NCBI RefSeq assembly: GCF_042242105.1
Contig: NC_092018.1
Span: 29,109,167-29,173,166, forward strand
Direction: 5' to 3'
DNA: 64,000 bases
DNA from: Pempheris klunzingeri
Lineage: Eukaryota > Chordata > Actinopteri > Acropomatiformes > Pempheridae
Positions 38,019 through 60,535 of the stretch are shown here, in pieces (positions within the stretch are counted from its first letter, which is position 1; the number at the start of each line of letters is the position of its first letter). The notes under the pieces were generated by a model, which had not been told where the DNA came from, did no database searches, and saw only the letters and a list, made by a program, of their open reading frames with translations. Made by a program: the position numbers and the translations under genes.

Positions 38019-38624
38019 AGCACACACTTAATCCACTGAGCTGTTAAAGCATCTCACTTGCAAAATAAAGGTTGCCATTACATTCATCTGGCCAACACCA
38101 TGTGGTTATGAACATGAGCAGGAAGCCCATTGCCACACTTCTCTACATGTAAACGGGCTCTTGATAAATTCTATCTGATAGACATTTAAAACCACCTCAA
38201 AGAAATTGTACACTGCCAGTATTTTACAAAGATTCAGATGGCTTATTGGGGTACACAGTGCAATCACCAATGTGACATGTAACGTTTTCATCTGCTACTG
38301 AATATCCTGAGTCAGGACCTTAGTCAGGTCAAATTACAAGATTGCTTTAAAAGTGGAACAGTGACACAAGTGCAAAAACAGCATGCTTATTTTACCTTCA
38401 CTGCATCTCACTAATTCCCCCAATAAGGCAACAGTGTCATCTGCATAGTCATACAATAAGCATCTGAAGAACAAGAACAGAAGAGTTTCCACTGAACACA
38501 AGGTGAAATCAATGCAGAGTACACCAGGAAAATATCTAACACCAGTATCCACTCGGCCGCCACTCACACAACCCCCAGTGTATTCAGCTGCTCGAGGCAA
38601 TGGCTGCAAGACAACGACTTGAGA

Positions 38625-38630
38625 TCACAT
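38625..38630 (-). CDS. tgoln2: tgoln2 terminal coding exon (Met-stop)
   Basis: After acceptor cttctttcag the next bases are ATGTGA, so the protein ends ...QHM. This tiny coding remnant starts a 3' UTR exon. Reading through the exon 3 donor instead would add a different tail. The placement rests on the good acceptor and the correct frame. Confidence 0.75.
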   Translation of the reverse strand: M

Positions 38631-41600
38631 CTGAAAGAAGATGGAAAGAATTCAAATTTCACAAAATATCAAATGGCAGTGTACAGTGTGTAATTATAAA
38701 AGGGGAGCGGGATATTTATATCAGCTACTCACATGCTGTTCCAGCTTCTGGTATTCTGTGGATTTAGGTCGCCGTGTGTATCTGGATCTCTTTCCTTCCA
38801 AAACAAAGGCAATAATCTAGGGAAATGAAAAAAAAAAAAAGAGAGAGAAATATTATATTGGCAAGTTTTTAACTGACTTAGCCTCCTGATCTACAACACA
38901 AATATGGATGTAGTTCAACTAGAGAGTAAGAGTCCCATAGTAGGACTGTGAGACGTCACAGGGTCAGTCTTTTCTTTTTCCGTGCACTGGACACAGCCAT
39001 GAGCATGGACAGGACGAAGACTTTTCTCAGAAAGTGCGACATATTTCTACGCTGCGTCAGAGTCTGATCCAAATTTACTGTTCAACTGACCAGCAAATAT
39101 TCACCTGGTTTAAACTATAGTGCAAATGTTCCATTGCATATAGCGGAGACCTGACTGAATGTGAAAAACAAAGGTCAGCCACAGGGATAGCCGAGTTATT
39201 TCTGCCTTTCAAAAATTCCCATTTCCGTCTTCATTTCTCGCTAAATGAATACACAGACAACATTTGCTACTCAAATCTGGGTTCTCTGTCTCTCTGAGAG
39301 GGAACCTAAGGCCAAAGTACCTTGCGCTTGTTGTGGTAAGAGATGTAAAGCACTGCCACCAGCACAGCTGTAGAGACGAGATAGGCGAAAAAATGACTGC
39401 TTTCTGCCTCGTCCTTCATACCAGGCATGTCATAATGACTTTTCTCCACAGTTTCTGCATCTCTGGCGCCATCTCCTCCCAGCTTTCCCGTCTTGACGGC
39501 ATCTCCCTGCGACTCTCCCGTCTTGACGGCATCTCCCTCCGACTCTCCCGTCTTGGCGGCATCTCCCTCCGACTCTCCCGTCTTGGCGGCATCTCCCTCC
39601 GACTCTCCCGTCTTGACGGCATCTCCCTGCGACTCTCCCGCCTTGGCGGCATCTCCCTCTGACTCTCCCGTCTTGGCGGCATCTCCCTCCGGTTCTCCCG
39701 TCTTGGCGGCATCTCCCTCCGACTCTCCCGTCTTGGCGGCATCTCCCTCCGACTCTCCCGTCTTGGCGGCATCTCCCTCCGGTTCTCCCGTCTTGGCGGC
39801 ATCTCCCTCCGACTCCCCCGTCTTGGCGGCATCTCCCTCCGACTCTCCCGTCTTGGCGGCATCTCCCTCCGACTCCCCCGTCTTGGCGGCATCTCCCTCC
39901 GACTCTCCCGTCTTGGCGGCATCTCCCTCCGACTCTCCCGTCTTGGCGGCATCTCCCTCCGGTTCTCCCGTCTTGGCGGCATCTCCCTCCGGTTCTCCCG
40001 TCTTGGTGGCATCTCCATTTGGCTTGACTTTTGTGGTTTGTGCTCCAGCTTGCGTTGCGTCACTGGAGGGCTTTCCGTCCCTCGCTCCTTGATCAGGTAG
40101 TGTTTCTGTGTTGGAATCATCTGCTCCTTTGTCCCCGACTTGCTCTCCATTGTTATTCGGGGCCTGAGACTTTTCCTCTGCTTCACCAGTATGTTTTTTG
40201 TCAGTAATGTCTACGTTATGTTCACCTTCACTGGCACCTCCTACTTTTTCGCTCTTCTTAACTGTAGTGGACCCCGCTGACGTACTGTCACTGCCAGCTG
40301 GCTTGTTTGGGTTGCTTTGCTCCGTGTCAGAGAGCTGTGTTGGAGCCCCTGTAAATAAGAAAACACAGTAGAAAATGTAGCTTTAACCAGCAGAACTCGG
40401 GGCATGGTAACAAGAACAGAGACTATAATCCTCCCTAACAATAAATACCATGAATGCTGCCACTGGGAGTATTTAAATTGTGCGTTGGTGACCTAGACAC
40501 ATCTGCTTGCTTGTTCTTGTCATTTTTCCTTCTTTGTTTCCCCTGCGAACCTTTGGATTTTAGTTTCTATGAATTGTCTGTTCTGTCTCACCGTGTTAGT
40601 AATGCCCTCTGTCTTCTTGTCAGCTTCCCCTGCTTGATTAAATTAGCTGACATGATTTCATTAGATGATTGGATTACATGCTGTAAAAAGCATAACATGC
40701 CATAAGTTTAAGGTCAAAGAAGCAGCACTGGAAAACGACTTGGAGATATGACATCTAGTCGCCGAACAGAGGCTGAGCAAGTAACATCACTGTCATTTCT
40801 GAGATGATTCCCCAAACTATTGTGAAACACCTTAAGAAATTTCATTTTGACAACATCTTGTTTGTTTTTTTATTTTCATGTGTCCATCTTTCAGTGGATG
40901 AATGGAAAAAAGAACTGACTGGTAGGCACAAAAAGGTGTAGCATTGGTCCAGTAGATTGTCTCAACCAGCAGCTATGAAACAGGCTACAATGGCTGTTGT
41001 GTAATCATTTGGGGCAACCACGCCTATCAAAGCATGTGTCCTAAAACTGCTTGTTTTTCCAGTCCATTGACAAAAACAGTAATTTTACCTTGCAGAGCAT
41101 TGGAGCTGCTCCTCTGGGTGCTGACACTTTTAAGTTTTTAAAGAGTTGGTTTGTAGCCAAATCTACGTAGGAATACATCAAAGTCAAATAGTAACACAAA
41201 CTAATGAATCGAGGCAGAACTCCAACACACTGCAAGATAAAATTACTGTTCTTGTCAATGGAGTCTGGTGGCTTTGAACAGAACAATAGAACGCAGGTAG
41301 TGATGGACATTTGTACAGACTACCCTTGTAGCCTTTTCTGTATAACTTGTTGTCTTGTCTGTGATACGCACACAGCTACTGTGGACAAGACTTCCTCTCT
41401 GAGGAAAAACAAACTATCAATCTGTAACAGATGTGCCTGGTTAAACAAAAAGGATCTCAGAGATCTGTCTCTGTAGGGATCCTTTCTGTAATGTTGTCAG
41501 ACACATGGAATAACGATCTGAGCCTGTTACTAGTAAAAACATGCACTTCTGGTGGGCGTACTTTGACTAGCGCTGTTGACCCAAAAGATTACAGTACAGC

Positions 41601-42480
41601 CATTGTAGCCTGTTTCACAGCTGCCAGCTGGGACAATCTACTGGACCAATTCCAAACCTTTTTGTACCTACCAGTCATTTCAAACCCCAAATCTCTTAAA
41701 AATAGGGCCCAGGTTTAAAAATACCAGAGTTGCCCATTAATGTTATCAATCACACCTGTGCCTCTGGCTACATGTCACAATGTGTGCCATGGAAGTGGCT
41801 TTTATTAGAAACTCTCTGAAAAAATGCAATCCAGTGCAGCAACACCACTAACTATGGTCTTTATATTATACAAATAGGTAAATTAACACCTATCTGACTA
41901 TGTCAACAAACACTAACATCAGAAGATTTGTACATGTGATGATATTATGGCAGAGCTGTAATGTCCCATGTGACATAATGTATCCTTAGGATTCATGCAC
42001 ATATTCATCAAGGCTTTATTCAGAACCAGGCAAAGCAGGAAACTGCCCAGAGATCCTTAGTCACTGCGTGTCAGATGGTGTTGGGAATTTGTCATCTGCA
42101 AATATGTTGGGGTTATTACCTAATTTTATGGCTGTGTCTCACAGAGGGGGCCCTGTGTCAAACCATGATTTTACAGCTTTATTTTTCAGTTTATATTGGG
42201 CTGCCATATTCCTAATTAAAGCTGTGTTTATTGAAATTGTCACATTGCTGTCACATTAGAAACAAGCTGAAACCAGGTAGAATTTCAGAATAAGAGTCCA
42301 GACTGTCTGCTATAATTAAGCTGATCTATACAGTCTGTTAATGGGGAGTTGGAGGCGACAGGTTGATAAACAAAGCATGGAAACCAATTCACAGCCCTTT
42401 AAATCCGGTTACATGCACACTTATATACAGGCAGCACACGGATCTCCGTTTTGGTTTAGTGTTACGTGTGTGTGATCTGT

Positions 42481-42528
<48 letters not shown>

Positions 42529-42566
42529 TCTGTGTGTGTGTGTGTGATCTGTGTGTGTGTGTGTGA

Positions 42567-42608
<42 letters not shown>

Positions 42609-42982
42609 GAGCTACTACTACTTGTCCTAAATCAATACTTTCTGTTCTCATGTTCACAAAACGTATTTCTGCACAAAGTCAAAGCCGCTTTGTACCGTTT
42701 AAGCAGGATGGGATATTTCCAATGTTTCCAATTACTGAGCCACTAAAACATCAAATGCACTGAATTGATTGTCATTCAACCGGACACCAACACAGGAGCT
42801 AAGCTCTTCTTCTACCCGTTGAAACAGGTGAAATCTGCTAATATAACGACCGACAACTATTTTAGTTACTAGTTGCAGGGCTCGTGGAACATTTCATAAA
42901 TACGTAGCAAGAAAACCAACGCACCTCTGACCAGGCAGTAACACAGACACACTGTGAGCAGCAGGAGAGAAAAAGTCCTCAT
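38625..42982 (-). CDS. tgoln2: TGOLN2 / TGN38-TGN46, trans-Golgi network integral membrane protein, four exons
   Basis: Type I membrane protein that cycles between the trans-Golgi network and the plasma membrane. Exons are 42982-42925, 40348-39321, 38816-38733 and 38630-38625, with GT/AG sites and matching phases, encoding 391 residues. Residues 1 to about 20 ([20 protein letters not shown]) are a signal peptide. Residues about 21-128 are acidic and hydrophilic. Residues about 129-308 are 18 decapeptide repeats of the type [10 protein letters not shown]. Residues about 339-357 ([19 protein letters not shown]) are the transmembrane segment, followed by [21 protein letters not shown] at 384-387 is the YxxPhi endocytic and TGN-retrieval signal. 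The membrane and tail part closely matches mammalian TGOLN2; the repeat differs from the 14-residue mammalian repeat. The neighbour tcf7l1 supports orthology. Confidence 0.96.
38733..38816 (-). CDS. tgoln2: tgoln2 exon 3 (cytoplasmic tail)
   Basis: 84 nt, phase 0 at both ends, encoding [20 protein letters not shown] followed by EYQKLEQH. The YQKL tetrapeptide is the AP-2/AP-1 mu-subunit recognition motif equivalent to mammalian YQRL. The acceptor is tttccctag and the donor GTGAGT. Confidence 0.95.
39321..40348 (-). CDS. tgoln2: tgoln2 exon 2 (luminal repeats and transmembrane segment)
   Basis: 1028 nt. The acceptor is cttatttacag and the donor is GTACTT after CGCAAG. It encodes almost all of the luminal stalk, the 18-copy repeat, the [20 protein letters not shown] membrane region and the first tail residues HNKRK. 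Because the exon has no suitable internal initiator at its 5' end, the coding frame is not the longest ATG-started frame here: that one is an out-of-frame reading rich in MPPRRESR. Confidence 0.95.
39481..40020 (-). repeat. 30-bp coding minisatellite, 18 copies, in tgoln2 exon 2
   Basis: 18 consecutive 30-bp units with no insertion or deletion. Each encodes a decapeptide of the GDAAKTGES(E) type. Variants include GEP instead of GES in four units (39691, 39781, 39961 and 39991 starts), Val for the second Ala in three units, one Thr to Ala, and two Glu to Gln. The units are acidic and predicted disordered. Repeat number is likely variable between individuals. Confidence 0.97.
42466..42604 (+). 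repeat. compound (GT)n repeat with TGATC interruptions
   Basis: Four GT blocks separated by GTGATCTGTG interruptions, about 140 bp in all. It lies in tgoln2 intron 1, about 320 nt after the exon 1 donor; the sense strand reads (AC)n. Confidence 0.95.
42925..42982 (-). CDS. tgoln2: tgoln2 exon 1 (signal peptide)
   Basis: 58 nt from the ATG to AGAG before donor GTGCGT. It encodes 19 residues of a hydrophobic signal peptide and leaves one base that joins GG of exon 2 as Gly. An in-frame ATG lies further upstream (giving a 5' extension from 43090), but the extension is not hydrophobic and would bury the signal peptide, so the inner ATG is preferred. Confidence 0.9.
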
Positions 42983-42999
42983 CGTGTCCCCCGACAGAA

Positions 43000-43200
43000 A
43001 AAAACAAACCTTTTTAATCCCTCTGTCCTCTGAGATCACGACAGGATCCGAGTTGACTAATGCAAGACGACAAGTTGGAGGATTTGACAAGTCCTGTTAC
43101 TGCTTCCGTGTACAAACCAGCCCGCTCTTCTTCTTCTGCAGATACAAACACAGGCAGGGATCTTACCGCCGCCTGCCGGTGAGAGGCTGCCACGACAGCT
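43000..43200 (-). promoter_or_regulatory. tgoln2 5' UTR / promoter region
   Basis: Sequence immediately upstream of the tgoln2 ATG. It contains CpGs, a GGCGGCGGTAAGATC stretch and a CGGAAGC core that fits an ETS-family site on the minus strand; no TATA box is obvious. The transcription start cannot be placed from sequence alone. Confidence 0.4.
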
Positions 43201-44214
43201 GCAGGCTTTTTACAGGTTTACAGGTGTTTTCACTAGTTTTTGTTTTCTGTTTTAATTTATTTTTATTTCAATTCAGTTCAGAGTCACTTGGTTTCCAGTT
43301 ATTTTGCTCATTTCAGTTAAATTTCTATTGTTTTATAAATGTTTAGTCTTTATTTGTCAGTATTAGTTTTAGTGTTTATTCTTTATTATTATTATTATTA
43401 TTAAGATGAAAACTACAATAATTTTATATATATATTTTCATTTTTTATTTCTGTTAACTAAAATGTTTTTTTTTACACCTTTTGATTTTTAGTTGAGTTT
43501 TAGTAATAACAGTGATTCATACATACAAGCTATCTGTTTGCTTGCTTAAGGCATGACTATCAAGCATGTTAAACACACCTTTCTTTTCTGTAAACCCATG
43601 TGATGTTTCACTGATTACCAGCAGGTAAATGTAGTGTGACGTAAAAAAAAAAGTGGACTTACTGGAAAACAAGATGCCTTCTACGGTAACAGGAAACTTC
43701 AAATTTTGTTAGTCAAATAGACCCATTCAGTGGTTTGAAGGCACCGCTCTCACACATCATAATCTGATTTTAAAAAAAAGCACCTCTGTTGTGCACCAGT
43801 AAGTAAGATCAAACCTGTCAGATTCCTTTGTTAAAAGCTCAGATTTTGCCACTAAATGAAGCAGTGATAACACACAGCAGTACTGCAGTTATGATAACCA
43901 GTGTCTGTGACGAGTTACACGATAAAGTTTACTTACAGTTTTTTTGTGCCCTTATGGCCTGTCAATCAACCTGAACCAACTGTATGCAGCTGAAATGCAA
44001 TGCAATGTTTACTGTTTTTCACTCTTGCTCTAATCTGGAAGATGTAAATACTCCCCTTCCCCTTTTCAACAATTGTCGTTGCACATTTCATTCACATATA
44101 CCCGCACATCAGTTTATGAGGAACCACAAGTACCACAAATATGTCTGCACATTTGAGCCGACCTGAGCTGAAATAAATATCAGTGTAGATTTTCCTTCAG
44201 TGGGAGGATAGGGC

Positions 44215-44590
44215 TTCACTGCACCGCTGCACTTTTAGCCCGTTTTTTATGAGTGGCCCCTTCCCAAAAAGCCCAGTCTGCTCTGATTGGTCAGATCCCT
44301 GAGCAGGCAGCACCAACCAACTCCCATATCATCTCTGAAGGGGAAACACATCAGCCGAGCAACATGCTAATGCTGAACAGGGTCCTGTGTTCAGAAGATC
44401 TCAGCGTGTGACATCACAAGCGGGGCCAAAACTGAACAGTGCATTTTTACGCATATTTACTGAAAGATGGAGCAGGAGAAAACAAAGAGAGGATGGTCTT
44501 TTGTTATAGTTTGAGGGTCTGTAGACACACTGGGGACAAATAATTACATTAAACAAAATACATTTTGCATAAGATGTCCCCTTTAAGCCA
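44215..44590. mobile_element. possible dispersed fish repeat
   Basis: The segment contains AGTCTGCTCTGATTGGTCAG, GTGTGACATCACAAGCGGGG, AACTGAACAGTGCATTTTTA and ends AAGATGTCCCCTTTAAG. These phrases recall a dispersed teleost repeat whose end reads ..TGTCCCCTTTAA. The left boundary is not clear. Confidence 0.3.
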
Positions 44591-46249
44591 GATCTAGATG
44601 CAGCACTGATGAAGAAAGACATGTTATATTCATTACACTGATTATATCAGGTCAGGTTTTCCACCACAGGAGAAGTGCAGGAGAAAACATTTGTGTTATT
44701 ACTGCCATCCACAGGATGAATGCTGACACGACAGTCACTGTAAATGGTTGTGTCAGTACCTGATCTTATCAGCAGGTGGCAGTATTGATATACAGTGCTT
44801 TTTTTTTTAAACGACAAAACCACATCATGACACTGGAGACTACTTGAAGTGTGTGAGTGATCAGTGCTTTATATAATCTGATTAACTTCAATAGGTTTAA
44901 AATAGTACTTATTCTGATGAAGAAAACAAAATTAAATACAATAATCAAGTCACTAGATGTTCCAGCTGAGCACCACAAGCAATGTGTTACAAGAGATAAT
45001 CATCAAAATGTTAATTGGAGGTGTTTTACATCTCAGCTGGGTGTGGGGGGCCTGTGGGTTCTTGTAATGAATATGTCTTAATTGTGGCGGGCTATTTGAC
45101 ATTTGAAAAGTCCGATGATCCCTCTCATTCTTGACACTCATTTGCATTTCCATCTTTAAGGTCAAATGGGTATGAATAATACATTAAGGAGGTTCTTAAG
45201 CTCACAGCCAGCCATACCTATCTTCACAAAGGCACCAGCTGAGTCGGGCTAAGCTCAGTGAATGTTACAGAAACAATCAATTAATATCACTTTGGGAAAC
45301 CACATGTGCAGCAAACACAGCATCCTGTTATTAATGGGAATATAAGGTCATGAGTCAACAGAAGATATAGGATCAGCCGTTTCCTGAAATCTACTTCATA
45401 ACACGAGGAACACAACATTATGAATTTATCAGACTAAATGGTGCAGTTGGGTGTGTGCTTTATTTTAAGTGTTGCAATTTTTTTTATGATTTCAGTGACA
45501 GGTCTTGGTGCTGTATTACGCATGCGAAATATCAAAGGGTTAACCTGGAATAAATTCAAGATCAAAGGAAGGCCCAAAAAAGAAACCTTGGCAAGAGATT
45601 GGAAGAATTTAATGAGCAAAAATTAACATGTATTAAATCTGACCTCGTGCTTACATGGCAGATGTTGAGTGGAGCAGCAACCAGATACGGTATTAGAGAT
45701 AAACAGTGGCGTGTTACACTTTTAGAGGAGCATGGGAATTTTCAGACAGAATTCTGTTTATTCCAATTCAAGTAGATATTTTGTTTGAAAACTGAGCAAA
45801 ATGCTGAGGCTTTAGATTCCTACATGCTGGTATGTTATGTAGGCCTACCACACTTCAGCAATCCAATTTTCTTCCTAGATTTCATCAGATTTCACCGGAA
45901 TCATACGAGATAAAGATAAGCAGGCACGGGCAGGGACATAGAAGATAATAACTGATGAACAACCTGGTGAAACCAACACATTTGAAGTCATTCACTTGGG
46001 GGACTGAGTTCCATAATAAGGGTTCTGTCTTAGGAGAATTGCATTGCGCTGGATGTATGGCCTTGAGCAGACAGATTTCCGGGCTGTTTTGACAACTCAT
46101 TACCTGTAATTTCACTGACGGATTGGTGAAGTGGCTTGGAGTAGGCAGCCGTGGCACCAGAGACTGTGTGGTTTGTGCCTGGAATGATGTAAGATAGTAC
46201 GGCAAACAAGCAAAGACTTATTATGGCTGATGATTGCTTAAAACATAGC

Positions 46250-46278
46250 GGGGGGGGGGGGGGGGGGGGGGGGGGGGG
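46250..46278 (+). repeat. poly-G run (29 nt)
   Basis: 29 consecutive G residues, followed by CTTGACATTT and later another short G7 run. Such runs are rare in vertebrate DNA and hard to sequence accurately. Confidence 0.95.
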
Positions 46279-47414
46279 CTTGACATTTTGGTGCCTCTAA
46301 GGTTGGGGGGGTCCTCAGCCGACCTGTGTGTAGTTTTAGATGCCTCTGTGAAACAAATGTATTTCTGTCTTTTGACAACGATGCTTGATTCTGTCAGACA
46401 ATTAACAGTAAATGTATCACTAATAATGGCTGCTCACCAGTGACTAAATCTATATTTCAGACAATGTCAGGTTTAGAATTGTGGCATCTAAAATCAAGCT
46501 TAAACTCAATTAGCCCAGACTGCTCACTTCCTCCGGTGTGCTTAATGGTGCAGTCTACTATCTGGAAACTCGTTTCTTGGTAAAATGGACACAATAAATG
46601 GTCCAATCAGCTCAGAGACCGCTGAAAAGTAACATTTCCCAGCTCTGCGACGCGGGGGGGCATCAGTCGGCCCGTCCAGGCCGGTCCCCCCTGCTCAGAC
46701 ATAATTGGTCCATCCCTGGCACCACTCCTCATCTCCAAAGCCACCAAAAACTGTAACCTACCTTGTGTGTTTTTCACTAATTGAAATGCCTAATGAGGTC
46801 CCAAGGGCTCCATCCCATTACCTCTGAGTTAATTAAAGCCTAAGCAGTGTGCCAAACGGTGAATAAAGATGCAGTAAAAGTGCAAGAGGAACAGGGAACC
46901 CGAGCAGGGTTCGGTGTGCTGGGATGGAGCTGACCTGCTTTCCTGTCATTGTTGTGGGACGCTTTACTCTGAGAAGGAGCAGATGTCTATTATTTTTTTA
47001 TTTGTATTTATTTTGGGCTTCAAATTTAGTTACCCTGGTTCAGGCACTCATTTTCCAGTGTGGTTAGCCTAATTCTGCTTTATGAAACATTAAACGCCTT
47101 GCAACCATCAGCAAGGTTTTTATGAATATGTTCCCCGTTTAGAACTAAAACATAACACAAGACTAAAGAATTGACAGGTGTATTTTGGACTTTTATTCCC
47201 TTTCAGTGTGGCTGTCATAAAATTATGCTGCTCATTAAATCTACATTCTCAACACCTACAAAAGGCAGTTATCAACTTGTTATGCACCGTGGTCGCTATT
47301 ATGACAATATTAATCCAAACCACATTATGTTGTTAAAGAAAGTTCTGCTTATTAAACGACATGGGCTGAGGAAAGACAAAAAGAGGCATTTCTTTTAAGA
47401 AACAATTTCAAATG

Positions 47415-47420
47415 TTTATT
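47415..47420 (-). terminator. candidate tcf7l1 polyadenylation signal
   Basis: AATAAA on the minus strand about 400 nt downstream of the tcf7l1 stop, the nearest canonical hexamer seen in the 3' flank. This would give a short 3' UTR. Position only; transcript data would decide. Confidence 0.4.
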
Positions 47421-47819
47421 TAACATGTCAAAGAAGGGGCACACACTCGTGAATTGAAAAGGGGGCTGCAATTATTGGCCAGTACTATGACTTAGACTTA
47501 ATACTAACATTAATCAGGTTTTGGCTAAAAAGAAAACATGTTTTTGTTCCTTTTTGTTTTTATAAAGAAACTTTATGTACATTGGTTCTTTTATACAAGA
47601 GGTTCATTGGATAAATGCATCAAAAAGAAACCAGTTCTGCAGTAAACTTTACAAAAAATACATTTTGTTTTCATTGAGAGATGTAGAAAAGGAGACGGTC
47701 AAATATTGACCAATAATATTTCTTCCTTTTCATTATTTAGAAAAAAAGTTGTTCTAATACCTATTTAAAAGAAAAGCAATATACAGCACAATAAATGGGA
47801 GACAATTGCCTTTGCGGAT

Positions 47820-60535
<12,716 letters not shown>

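Larger units (their letters stand above)
43201..47414. other. intergenic region between tgoln2 promoter and tcf7l1 3' end
   Basis: No exon is seen. It contains a possible dispersed repeat (44215-44590), the poly-G run at 46250 and a repeat-free interval at 46600-46880 with ATTGG/TAATT words that could be regulatory. Confidence 0.6.

Noticed and set aside
39493..40092. Plus-strand 199-codon open frame ([10 protein letters not shown] repeats)
   Set aside because: Antisense shadow of the TGOLN2 minisatellite.
39416..40186. Minus-strand 256-codon open frame rich in MPPRRESR
   Set aside because: Out of frame with the TGOLN2 reading, which has the signal peptide, transmembrane segment, sorting motif and correct splice phases. 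It is open only because the 30-bp repeat lacks stops in any frame.
43000..43090. Upstream in-frame ATG extending TGOLN2 exon 1
   Set aside because: It would put about 36 hydrophilic residues before the signal peptide. The inner ATG gives a standard cleavable signal sequence.
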